DNA of 64,000 nucleotides from Pestalotiopsis fici W106-1. Its lineage: Eukaryota; Ascomycota; Sordariomycetes; Amphisphaeriales; Sporocadaceae. The number at the start of each line of letters is the position of its first letter. The first letter of the stretch is position 1. Location: the NCBI RefSeq assembly GCF_000516985.1, contig NW_006917093.1, positions 2,976,001 to 3,040,000 on the forward strand. Reading direction: 5' to 3'. The notes beneath the pieces were generated by a model. That model did not search any database and was not told the origin of the DNA. It was given only the letters and a program-made list of their open reading frames with translations. The position numbers and the translations under genes were made by a program. Below, one piece after another: positions 45,827 through 56,608 of the stretch.

Positions 45827-46522
45827 TTAGTAGTTGCAGTGGGAAACGGAATCCAAGGCCAAAGCGGTAGCGGGTACGATAACCTGAGAAGAATCGACAC
45901 CAATAGTGACATTCTTGAGCGCCCTGTAGGTCGTGGGGAGAACGGCCAGTTTCATAGCCGACGGGGCCAAGATGCCCGCAGTCGGTGAAAAGGAAAACTT
46001 GACCGTCGGTGCGGGCTTGCCGTTGGCATAAAAGCCGGCAACCGAAATGGTACAGCTCAGCGGAATCGTGGCCGACGAGGCGGGGGTGAATAGGGTGCAA
46101 CCAAAGTAGAAGCTGGTCAGGTCAAAGCCAATGACGGGTTTCTGGGCAGCAATAGTGCCAAAAATCTTGAGTGAGTCGGTGCCGAGATTGAGTATGTCGC
46201 TGGTTAGGGATGCGACAATGACATTCTTCTTGGTGTTTGGTATAACGCCTCCAAGGAATGCAGGAGGGGCCTTTTTGTTTTCCATACATGTCAACTGGAA
46301 GCCCCTAGGAACGGGGTTGAGTATATGACAACTTACAGCAGGAGAGAATCCATTGTAGTCGAGGCCATTGTATACTCCAACAGTCTTGAGAGAGTCCACA
46401 AGGGCGGGAGCATTGAGATTGTCGTAGTTGCTGACAAACTTCGTGGTACAGACAGCGCGCTCCTCGACAACGACAGCAGAGGCTCCTAGCACCAGGGACA
46501 AGGCGAACCAGGAGGGTCTCAT
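45827..46522 (-). CDS. Secreted protein of unknown function, 231 residues
   Basis: Read as one open frame, 231 residues, with a clear signal peptide (MRPSWFALSLVLGASAVVV). Conserved-looking blocks are NYDNLNAPALVDSLKTVGVY, NGLDYNGF, VIGFDLTSFYFGCTLFTP and SVAGFYANGKP. These match a fungal secreted family I have seen only as hypothetical proteins (VGVYNGLDYNGF, then FDLxSFYFGC). Six cysteines occur in the translated frame. The stretch at about 46335-46294 begins GTAAGT, is 42 nt long and ends CAG, so it may be a short in-frame intron that would remove SCHILNPVPRGFQ. No enzymatic motif is recognised. It lies upstream of another secreted protein gene on the same strand. Confidence 0.75.
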   Translation of the reverse strand: MRPSWFALSLVLGASAVVVEERAVCTTKFVSNYDNLNAPALVDSLKTVGVYNGLDYNGFSPAVSCHILNPVPRGFQLTCMENKKAPPAFLGGVIPNTKKNVIVASLTSDILNLGTDSLKIFGTIAAQKPVIGFDLTSFYFGCTLFTPASSATIPLSCTISVAGFYANGKPAPTVKFSFSPTAGILAPSAMKLAVLPTTYRALKNVTIGVDSSQVIVPATALALDSVSHCNY

Positions 46523-47328
46523 TGTGGATAGTAATATGGGCGTTTCTTGACAGATGATGCAACTACTGGAAGGTGAAGATGTTCTGAGCTTGAAAACAGG
46601 AGGATCATTGCGAGGTTGGACTCTTCTTAAATACTTGGAGCACGACTGCCAAGACGCTCTGCTCAGTGGCTCTTTGACAAGTTATTGACGTCCAGTGACG
46701 GTGATCTAGAATGAGATCTTCAGTTACTGCAATCCTTTTGTGCAAGCCGTCCTTGCATGAAGAAGAAGAAGAAGAGGAGGAGGAGGAGGCGTGTTTTGCA
46801 TTGCAAAGGCTTGGTCTCTCCCGTGATCCGAGAACTTATGCTTGTCCTGGACTTAAAGCTGCATGACACCATACTGTGTAACTGTGGCAGACATGGCGAA
46901 CGTTGCCACTGGCGAAAAGAAAGTGGTATGTGAGCTTTGTTCAGGTTTTGCGGTCTCAGATCCCGTTGGTCCAGCTAGAAACATATTTTCACGAGGCCCG
47001 ACATTTCTTTTTTGTCAAAAAGTGTGACTTTCTAGCATTCTGCAGCGGATATTTTGTGCAGGGAATTACCGACGCCATCTCTAGTACAATAAGTCAAGGT
47101 TGTTATGACGAGTATGAATATTGATGTGGTCTTGAGAGCATTGCGGACGAGAGCAATAGTTATACGCTGCAAGCCTGACACAAGAGTTTCCATCCATGCT
47201 CCATGCTTGGTACTTTTCTTTCTTGTACAAAGATACAGTCAAGACCAGTGTACTAGGCTATGCTCTTATGGTGGTCATTGATACATATGATATCATGGTG
47301 GATCCACAAGATACTATAGTGTTTGCAA
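46523..47328. promoter_or_regulatory. Upstream region of the 231-residue secreted protein
   Basis: 806 bp with a TATTTAAG (minus strand, 46626-46633) about 105 bp upstream of the start codon at 46522, and a GAA/GAG microsatellite at 46758-46789. The right end holds the 3' flank of the PAN-domain protein gene. No other gene. Confidence 0.45.
46758..46789 (+). repeat. Imperfect GAA/GAG trinucleotide repeat
   Basis: About ten GAA then GAG units in a row within the promoter region of a secreted protein gene. A simple microsatellite. Confidence 0.8.
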
Positions 47329-48945
47329 CTATTGTGAGACAACTACCGCGCCATCAAATGGTATGAAACTAACGGGCTCTAGGGCGGAGCTTAACAGACC
47401 ACAGCTACCGAAATTCCTGACATAACTGAGAGCCAGACACTTAGGGTCGGTATACATAGAGCACAATTCAAGGCAAGCCCGGAAGTTCTCAATCCCACTA
47501 AAAGCGCCGATCAAGTTGTTGACTGATGCAGGGTAGATAGTTTCACAAGCAATTCTAAATGATTGCCCATTTGTAGACGTGTATGATGGTGCGAGCGCCT
47601 GGCAATCAGTAGGAGTTGGAACAAACTGTCATATAGTGTTAGATCAGCAAACTTCCTCATATAAGACTGGCTAGGCGACTCGAAGCTTTCAAGCGTACAA
47701 GGGAAATAAGAGAATATGTGCTCGTCATTCATGGAAAATTGCAAGACTATCCCAATATCTACTTACCGTAAATGTAGTTGACGTCACCGTCGTCGTCGCA
47801 GCTGTGCTAACAGTTTCCGTGCTAGTTGTTTCTGTAGTTGTTGGCACCGTTATAGTCGTAGTGGTCGTTGAAACGGAAGTGGTTGTGGTGCTGATGGTGC
47901 TGGTAACAACGGTGGTGACTATGCTAGAGGCTATCACAATCGTGGTCGCCGAAGAGGTCGTAGTAGATGTAAATATCTCTGTGCTCTGGTAGCAGGAACC
48001 TTTCACAAGCGGTGTAAGTAGTGGTTTACTTGATATATCCAAGCTGGTATTGCATCTCAAATTCTCTGGTGAGCAGCAAAACAGGAGGTGATGAGTAGAT
48101 GGAGATGATATACAAAAGGAGTCTGAAAAAGGATGAACTCTCTTACAGTATTCACTCGCAATGTTATAAGGCGCAGCTAATAAGCTCCGATACAAGTCAG
48201 CTCTGGATCCAGGTGAGTAAGAACCTCCTGTCGGGATGGTAGGAGTATGCTGAGTTGGTGAGTAGTAGCTAAAAGGAGCCGTTGCAATATCTGGAAAGTC
48301 GTCTATTTGTGCCCATCCGCCCGAGTAATGCTTGGCTGGGATGTCAGGGATTGGCTTGACGAGACCATCATATGCGGCCGCTTCTGGGTTCTGACTATCT
48401 GAAGGCAAGATATCATCAAGACCACTGTTGGATGCCAAAGTGGGTGCAGACTGGGAGTGAGATTGGTAAAGGCCTGGTCTACCGTGGGATACATGAGAAG
48501 GCCATTTGACACTTGGAGTCGTCTTTTCCTTGTGACATCCTATAGACCGCTTCTTAACCCCGATCACGGAGATAGTCGTGGTCGTAGTCTCCGTAGATGT
48601 TGACGTGGACGTTGAAGTTGTTACAATAGTGCTTGTAATCGTACTTGTTGCAATTGTGGTACTCGTCGAGATCGACGCTATGGTCGCAGTTGTGGTGGTG
48701 GAAGTGCTTGAAGCGGTGGTGACGATGGCATTTGAAACCGACGTTTCGGTAATGATCGTAGTTGCAACCGAGGTCTCGGTTTTGATATCAGAACAAAATT
48801 GTTTCACCCAAGGATCCACCGCCAAGGGAGCGAGGCTTAGAAAGAATCCCTTTTGACAAGCGTCATCCTCGAGACCGAATGCAATTGCATTACAGCAGAA
48901 GAATGCTGAGATACCGAGGTTTCTCATCAACCTAGACAATGTCAT
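47329..48945 (-). CDS. Ser/Thr-rich secreted or wall protein with C-terminal PAN/apple-like domain
   Basis: Two exons, 48945-47767 and 47625-47329, join in phase 0 and give 491 residues. The ATG at 48945 gives a signal-like MTLSRLMRNLGISAFFCC; an ATG at 48981 would add 12 residues. After a short cysteine-containing segment come a Thr/Ser/Val/Ile tract, a central non-repetitive part with cysteines (YCKRVHPFSDSFCISS, FCCSPENLRC), and a second Thr/Ser tract. The last 98 residues resemble a PAN/apple domain: SFRIACETIYP, IENFRACLELCSMYTDPKC and LALSYV with paired cysteines. Thr-rich tracts are expected to be heavily O-mannosylated stalks, and PAN domains bind carbohydrate or protein. No GPI tail is seen. 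Function is unknown; wall or adhesin-like display is inference. Confidence 0.72.
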
Positions 48946-50631
48946 TTCAACGTGGATTTGGGGAGAACAAGGTGATACCATGCGAAGAAAAGCATGAAGA
49001 AGGCAAAACTATGTGGAGTAAATTACAACACTATTATGTCAACCAGGGTTTGTAATGCAGATGTAAATAGGTCTCATCTTAACAACTTCGCGAGCCGCAT
49101 GCCAAAAAGGTTGATGAAAATCGATCGCTCAATAGTCATGAAAGTCAACCTTCACATCCCTTTTCCCTTTTCAACTACTGCAGGGAAATTTCGGAGGAAA
49201 GCTCGACTATTCTTGTCAGAAAATAATGATATTCAGCTTTATTTAGTTGTCATTGCTATAACACTGATATCAGTATTATAGCTTTGAACACGCATAGCCG
49301 ATTATTCAGCCTTTGGGTATTTTGAAGAGACAAAAGAGAAAGAGGAAAGAAAGGAATGGTGCTGGAATTATATCTCGAATGGCCCCGTAAGCGGATGACC
49401 TGCCACGCCATCAGCCAATATAAACTCTCTCCCGCAGTCGAATTTCATAAGCCGAACCTTTATGATATTAATGCCAAGAACGCATTTGCTACAAACATGC
49501 ACTCGGAAACGCTTCGTAAAAAGGCCAGTGATCGTTCTTCATGGATGCAACACGGCCTGCATGGGTTGAGACGCTCTGCTCAGATGCTCATGAGGCTTTC
49601 ACTCGGAAATAGCGGCAATGTAAAGAAGCTACTCCAAGACCGAGTTTGGCTCGCGTCAAGCAAAAGCATACGCCTCTAAGCAAAAACAGGCATTCGCCAC
49701 CTGGGGACGGGTTGGCCGACTTGGACCGGGCTGGTGCGGCTCGAATAGAGCCACCTGATTTCCAATGGGACGGCAGGGCCCCAAAGTGTATTTGATGTCT
49801 TTTCCAAGGCGATGCCCGAGCAAAGCCGGGGTATGTCTCAAAGGAGAACATCGACTGACAAGCTAATTATGTAGGAAAATGTTGCCATATATCCGTACGG
49901 GACAGCATGTGAGCGCCACATCATATTACCTGGTCCATCAGCAACTGGCCACTACGAGCGGGCCGGCCCAGCTCGTGCTTCTCCGTGGGCCCAGAAAGTT
50001 AGAATTAGAGTTCAAAGTGCCTCATGTCACAGATGATTTGGCGAGAGCTGACCAGGCTGACCAAAGCTGACTTGAATGTAGGCTGTCTTGAAACATATTA
50101 CTCGGGTAAGCGACTGAAAAGAAAATTCCTATCCGTCAAGTCACACCTACAGAAAGCATTACGGTATTGAAAGGATATACTTCCGAATTATAAGTGCGGA
50201 ACAAAACCTCCACTGACCTACACAGCATCTGCACTTCAGTGCCATTGAGATTGGGAGTGGTTGCAATCTTTGTTTACAGAGTGTAGGCAGTGTTGTTCCG
50301 AGTCTGTCAACCTGGGCGTGTATCTATAACCACAAGGTACACAATTCAAATCAAAACATGTTCACATTACACATGATAGTCTGAGCGATAGCCTAGATAT
50401 CCGCAACTCCTCCCAATTTAGAACATATCTGCCCGTGGCTTCGTGTCATAGTGTTCATCGTGCTTGAAAGACAGCGATAGCCATTCCTCCAGGTGTCCAT
50501 CTTGATTTTTGAAAAAAAAAGTATAAAAAAAGAGTTGATATATGTAAAGTGGCGAGTCAGACTAAAAACGAAATCATGTCCCCAACGCCGATTCGCCTCC
50601 CAATGCTTGTCATTAGAAACATTACCAATAA
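48946..50631. other. Intergenic region between PAN-domain gene and Zn2Cys6 factor
   Basis: 1.7 kb. A 107-codon plus frame (49356-49679) and an 88-codon minus frame (49588-49851) overlap, and neither shows a family resemblance. The stretch around 49690-50000 is more GC-rich than its surroundings. No repeat ends were recognised. Confidence 0.4.
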
Positions 50632-53333
50632 TTATGTGTCAAATGTGATTGAGGAATACACCTTGTCACGTATTTGATCTAGGGTGATTGTAAGTAAGCA
50701 ACAATATGGGCAGCGCAACGCAGTTGGAAACATACCTCTCATGCCGCTCAACGCCTCGAATGCCGTGCCGTAATTCTCCAGTGTACCCAAGATAGACAGG
50801 ATCCCTTGCTGAAGCCGAGAGAGAAGATCGTTGGCCAGTGAGCCAGCGTCCGTACTCCAAGTCGAGTACATGGTTTGCGTCTTGGCATGTACCATGAGTA
50901 GCACATATGCGCACTGCATGGCACAGCAGGCAAATGACGGCATCGTTCGTGGTGATATGACATTTGAAAATGGACCAATGTAGGAAGGGCCATCTGAAAC
51001 TTGATTGATTGGGTTCGGGTACGGCATCAGGTCAAATGCCTGAGCAATGCTCAGGGCCGACTTGAGACATATTTTGGCGGATTGGTGACTGCTGAAAGGA
51101 AATATCGGGGTCATGATAGACTGGTGGGACTGTCCGCCATCGGAAGGTGATGACCGCATCGAATGGGCGGGTGAAGAGGCTGTGGCAGAACTGTTGGAGT
51201 GACCAGAGGTTCCACTGATGAGCGTACTGCAACAAGATGGCCAGTGTCGCAACTCTTGACCGTCATTATTGCCCTTCTCTTGAACTGGCCTCAGGTCACA
51301 GTTCTTTCTCGGAAAGACTGGAAGATCAAAGAATGCGCAATATCGGTGGACTTTGATTCGTGCGCTGTAGATGTCAGACACGAGAATTTAGAGAAACGGA
51401 TCAAGCGACTAACCTGTTCAATTTGATTCTTGTCATGCATCGTAAGGCTTGTGCAACAGATAGTTCGAACTGATCTACCATCTGGCTCGGGGGGCAGCTA
51501 GACACTGAGATCTCCGACGCTGTCACGAGCGGTTCTAGTAGTAGCTCAAGCTCAACCATTTTCTGATATATGTTGCTCATATCTGCATGTCGCCTTAGAG
51601 CTTCATTCAGATCAATGACAAATTGGGTTGCTGTAAGAATGGCCTGCTGTGATTTCACAAATAATGGCCAAGCCTACGCAGGATTAGCTTGTAGCAAACT
51701 GGAAAGTCAATAATGAGCACGTACCTCCGCGTCTGTAGCAATAGTCGGCATCTTGGTCGTGAATGACGGCGTAAATACATCAAACGAAGGTTTCTAGAGA
51801 CATGAGTATGGCGGCCTATAAAACAAAGTGAAATATCAACATACCGAATTTGAGACAATCGAGGCCTGACATATGCAAACATATGTCATCCACCAGACGC
51901 GCCTTCTTGCTTCAGAAAAAGGATCTTCCTCGTTGTTCGTATGAAGTGACATGCCCATGGCTGACATGAGAGCGGCATTGGCCCGGGACCTCATTCTCTT
52001 TAGATTGCCACGCTGTGAATATTCATAGACACTCAGAATGTCATATGCAACCACACTTTCAAGTTCGAGGGGTAGATTTGGATGAAATGGCTGCCGGTTG
52101 ATATATTCATCGTCCGAGTCTTCTAAAGCCCGCGAGGGCTCCACTGAAGACTGTGGATGGTCGCTCTCGGTCTCGATAGTTTCAAAAGCAGATTGTGCCA
52201 GAAACTGTGCATATTTGCGCCGAAATAGGATGGATTCCTCCGCAAGAGGGTTCGGGTCTTGGGCGCATGGAACGAGTGCCAAGATGGCTGAAATAGCGAG
52301 CGCAGCTGGCGAGAGCGACTCGTTGATATCCATGGGCTTGCTTTCGAAGAGGAGGCCCGACTCATCAGGCAAGACGGGGGATGCCGGCGGGGGCAGAATG
52401 GGGAAATAGGGATGTACCCAAATATAGTACGCATTTAATCTACCAGGGCATCAGTTGCCGTTCTTTCAGAGAGTCTTGTCTTTGGGTCATTGGGGTGTCG
52501 CAATCTTTGATCATTGGCAGACGTTGACAGAGGTAAGATTAAAAGGAGGCACTGCTCACATTGCGAAATCACTTGTATACGATCTTGCCATGGGACCAGC
52601 CTCGCTGATGGGCGGTGTTGTGGTTCCCGTGAAATTGGTCGTGTTGCTAAACAGCGTGTCGAACAGCGTATCACTGTCGTTGATTACTTCATTGAGATTT
52701 TTCAACCCAGCTCCTGGGTTGATATAATTCTCGACCAGAACTGCACCGGGGTTATCAATTAGGATCATGGCGTCGCCATTAGGTCCGAGGCTCTACTCAC
52801 GGTTGGACGGCATGTCCACGTCGGGCGGTTTAGACTCGACAGAAGGAGCTACATCATCCTCTGATGGGCGCTGCTTCTTGCGCACGCGAGGACCGCCTCG
52901 CCGACTTGGCTTGTACTGGCATGGACGGTCCCTACTTTTGCACTGGTAGATGAGTCAGAGATGCGAGTATAGCCATGGGCAAGTAAACGGAATAGCAACA
53001 TACACTTGCACACGGGGTCTCACCCGTACAGCGCGTCCGCGAGGCTCGACTAGAGCTTGTCAGCAGCCGGCTCGCAAGATCCCATTTACTGCGGAGGGCG
53101 GTGATAAAAGACAATATCCATTCATCCATGACTTTTGGCCTATAAGGGAGGGGGTGCGGAGACATAGACCCGAAGGTAGCGGGCCGGGTCAGCAAGCAAG
53201 CAATCCAATTGACTTACCATGCAAGACAGGCAATCTTGACTGGAGGAGTCGCAAACTTCTTCCTTGCCGCATTGGGTCCGTCCTGGGCGGGCACAACGGG
53301 CCGGGTTATCGGCAAAGCTTGAACTTCGGCCAT
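50632..53333 (-). CDS. Zn2Cys6 (fungal-specific) transcription factor
   Basis: Nine exons: 53333-53218, 53049-53004, 52942-52801, 52740-52560, 52439-51845, 51793-51725, 51673-51414, 51364-50736 and 50678-50632, giving 694 residues. The zinc cluster is canonical: Cys36-X2-Cys39-X6-Cys46-X5-Cys52-X2-Cys55-X6-Cys62, followed by a basic linker (KPSRRGGPRVRKKQRP). The six cysteines are spread over exons 1, 2 and 3. The middle homology region (PF04082-like) begins NAYYIWVHPYFPILPPP and includes YSQRGNLKRMRSRANAALMS, DPFSEARRRVWWMTYVC and PSFDVFTPSFTTKMPT. The C-terminus ends DQIRDKVYSS after a 57-bp intron. It is probably a nuclear DNA-binding regulator; the target pathway is unknown. An assembly gap lies 100 bp upstream of the start codon. 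Confidence 0.88.
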
Positions 53334-53371
53334 GCTCTCTCTCTCTCTTCTTTGCTTCAGAAAGGGACAGA

Positions 53372-53402
53372 CAGCTCAGCTCAGCTCAGCTCAGCTCAGC
53401 TT
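53372..53402 (+). repeat. Short tandem CAGCT pentanucleotide repeat
   Basis: Six copies of CAGCT in a row just upstream (minus-strand sense) of the transcription factor start, next to a CT microsatellite and the assembly gap. Confidence 0.85.
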
Positions 53403-53407
53403 AACTC

Positions 53408-53563
53408 TCTCCCTCTCTCTCTCTCTCTCTCGTNNNNNNNNNNNNNNNNNNNNNNNNNNNNNNNNNNNNNNNNNNNNNNNNNNNNNNNNNNNNNNNNNNN
53501 NNNNNNNNNNNNNNNNNNNNNNNNNNNNNNNNNACTACTCTCCTCCTCTCTCTCTCTCTCTCT
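53408..53563. repeat. CT microsatellite interrupted by a 100-base assembly gap
   Basis: CT dinucleotide runs at 53408-53431 and 53540-53563 flank exactly 100 N (53434-53533). The N run most likely marks a gap of unknown size in a collapsed or unreadable CT repeat. Confidence 0.85.
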
Positions 53564-54914
53564 AGGTTAGTTGAGCTTGCAGCGCCAGGGGCCTGCAGAG
53601 TGGGAGGAAACCTAATGCAGATAGTATGATGTCGTGATAGTTCTTATGTAATCAGATCAGATCCCGAAAGCAGGTGTGTCACAAATGAACGTGTGTGTGT
53701 GGTTGTAAGAGTTTCCATATGGGTCGTGGGTTTTAAACGGGGGGTTAAGGTAGTAAAAAAAAAGGTCATCCCCCATCAGCCTTGTTCGTACTGGAGGGGC
53801 CAGAGAGGGAAAAGCGAAAGGATGCACATGGCTGCTTCTTTCTTTCTGTAGCCCACCCACATCCATCCCGGGGGGCGCGACGGCGAAGTGGGGTAATGGC
53901 TCAGCTGTCGACGCGGGTATCGCCCTCATACTTGCTCATGGTTGGTCGTTGGCTTGGTTGGCTCCGGCCGTTAGCACTAGCATTTTAGTTGTTGTACATA
54001 CCCAGCCTGAAACGTGAGTCCAACAAGTACGTAGTGTTCTGTAGTTCTCCCGAGGTCGTTGGTCATTGGTTCTTTCTGTAACTATCTCATATGTAGACAC
54101 ATTCAGTGTACAATATAGGCTACTCCGTATAATTCTTGATACCCTGAGGAATATAGCGGGCGATATGGCGAGTATGCGATATATTTGGACTTTGCTTCCT
54201 TATTGTAAACAATTTCTGGGCAGAGCCGTCTGTCTGTATCCCCGCCCGGGTCCCGACGTCAGAGAGTTTAGTGGCGGTTCGGGCCGACGATGTGATCAAC
54301 TCCAAGGCAGATATTTTCTCCCTCTTCTGAATCGACAGAGAGGAGACGAGATTATGCTTTTTATCTGTGTGTTTCTCATGTCCCTACGTGGGTACTACGG
54401 TGATCAAATGGCCCCGGATAAGCTAGTATCTCAGTTCGAAAAGGGTTTTGGCTCAGAGCCCGAGGAGTGAGCTGCATCTTACAAGTGTCGAGGCAAACAC
54501 CGAAGGCACTAGCGAGCAACATCAAATCCCGAGAACTCGCAAGCTTGTGTCAAGAATTTGTAATCTAGAGAGATTGGAGGAGCTTTGAGACTCTTAAAAA
54601 CCTCGTGGGGTCTTGGCGGTCTGACCTGATTCAGGCTGTTGCAGCAGAGGCGAGAGCCGCCCTTCTCTGCTATTGTTAGCCTTGATATGCATCTACGACT
54701 GAGTGGATAAGGTTTACTATTATGTCATTTGCTTCACCGCATAACGGAGTAGTATGTTGAGAAAACAGGGCTGTGCTTGGCCATTGAAACATTTTCATCG
54801 TTAATATGTTCCAATTTGACGCTATCGTGATGATTTGTCTATGCCATGTATACAACTGGGTATCCGAGCGGAGTCTATATGCTCTTGGCGCCTGCGAAAT
54901 AATCAACTGCAAAT

Positions 54915-56608
54915 TTACATGCTGTCTTCCATATGTCTGCTTCGTACCTTCGCCCAATCGTCACGCTCCTTTTTGCCACCCAAGTTTTCCAGCCCCATAC
55001 CTCTTTCGACCCATTCCTTGCTTCCCATCTCTGTTAGACGGGAGAGAGCTCTGATGAAGGCAAATCTTTCCTCGTCGCCCGAGAAAACATTGGCCTCCTT
55101 CAATTGCTCAATGTTGCTGTTCACATCCTCCATGGCGTCTTTCACCGCCTCGCTCTTGGACGTTTTATCCGAGGTGGCGCCGCCCTCCTTCTCCAGCGAC
55201 TCTTCCAACTCCTGGGCCGAGAGGAAAAGTTGTGTAAGGGGCTTTTCCGTGGTCAATACGAGCTTGGCATGCGCCTCGTAGACAGCATCTAGAAAAGTTA
55301 TGAAACGTCGAGCAATGTCGCGTTCGCGGTAGGTCATTCCAGGCACTTCTGTGACGATAAATGCATCATAGTTGCGTGTCAACTCGATATAATCAGCAGC
55401 GCCAGTAGCTTTTCCTAGCAGTTCTTTAAAGGTAAACCAAGCGCATCTGCCACTGACTCGCGGGACAAATATCTCACGACCCCAAACCGACTGTACCTCC
55501 GAGTGTGGCTCTGGCGATTCGGGATCACCAAGGAATCGAAACCACTTTTCGGCGTGTGATGCAGCATGTGCGTCGAGAGGGGTGTGGTAGACCCCTGATG
55601 GTGGCCGGGGAATCTTTCGATAGTCGGTAGGCGAGTCCAGATTGATGACATGCAGTCGCGCCTTGAGCAGATTGATGGCTGGAATAAATGACTCCCGCTG
55701 GATGCCATTCTTGTACAGTTCGTCGGGGACTCGATTCGAAGTGGTGACGAGTACCACTCCGTGCGACATGAGAGACTCGAGCAGCCTCCGCAAGATCATG
55801 GCATCTGCCACATCGGTGCACTGAAACTCGTCGAAGCAGAGGACATTCGCTTGCTCCGCGATGTCGGCGGCAACAAAGGGCACTGCATCGATGTCGTTTC
55901 CATGCTCCATCTTGATTTTGTGAAGCCTCTTGTGTACATCTTGCATAAAGTTGTGGAAGTGTATCCTTGTCTTGGACTTGACAGACTTTGGCAGCGTGTC
56001 GTAAAAGAGATCCATGAGCATCGTCTTGCCGCTGCCCACATCACCGTAGAGGTAAAGCCCCCGAGGCAGGTCGGCTGGTATATCTCGTATGGGGCTCTGC
56101 CCTCCCTTTGACCCAAACCATCCGAACAACGACTTTGAGGGTTTCAACGATTCCAATGTCGGGTGCACAACTGGTTTCGCTTTATAGTGGACGAGTTCGT
56201 CGTGTAGGTGCTGTAGGCTCTGAATAATACCACGCTGGTGCTCGTCTTCACGCAGGCGGCCCTCGGCGACGCGCCTGTCATATTCTTGTATGGGTCCGTG
56301 ATCATCAGGTGCTCTTGCTGCTGTGGTGTCAGCCTTTGCGACGTACGACTACAAAGCACATACTACCAACCTTCCTCAGCGATGCCATGGGTCACTGTTG
56401 CAAACGATCTACTGCGCGAATAAAGTCGTGCTTGTGCAGATTGGCGAGCGGCAGAACCCAGGATGGACGTATGACCAGGCACAACGGGCGCGCGTTGTCG
56501 GAATTGCCTCTGAAGACACTGGCTGCATAGTGATCGTCTACTTCCAATGGTTGCAAATGATCGTGGAGTGAGCAGGCGCAAAGCAGGGGTCTGTACTCGA
56601 GGTCGCAT
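54915..56608 (-). CDS. afg1: Afg1/LACE1-family mitochondrial ATPase
   Basis: Mitochondrial AAA-like ATPase (yeast Afg1, human AFG1L) involved in turnover or quality control of mitochondrially encoded respiratory subunits. Two exons, 56608-56371 and 56320-54915, give 547 residues. The first exon encodes an Arg-rich presequence (MRPRVQTPALRLLTPRSF ... SRSRSFATVTHG). The join reads AEEAARAPDDHGPIQEYDR. The core has GLYLYGDVGSGKTMLMDLFY (Walker A Lys at about residue 178), IHFHNFMQDVHKRLH, VLCFDEFQCTDVADAMI (Walker B) and VLVTTSNRVPDELYKNG. C-terminal family blocks are CAWFTFKELLG, RNYDAFIVTEVPGM and RRFITFLDAVYEAHAKLVL. The acceptor is a CAGCAG tandem, so a one-residue length variant is possible. 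Confidence 0.94.

Larger units (their letters stand above)
53334..54914. other. Upstream region of the Zn2Cys6 gene and 3' flank of afg1
   Basis: 1.6 kb including the CT repeat and gap. A plus frame at 54066-54470 (134 codons, possibly from a non-ATG start) is open but unrecognised. Nothing else is supported. Confidence 0.45.

Noticed and set aside
49356..49851. Overlapping plus and minus frames in the spacer before the Zn2Cys6 gene
   Set aside because: Both are unlike known proteins and both cannot be coding; no transposon ends or target-site duplications were seen.
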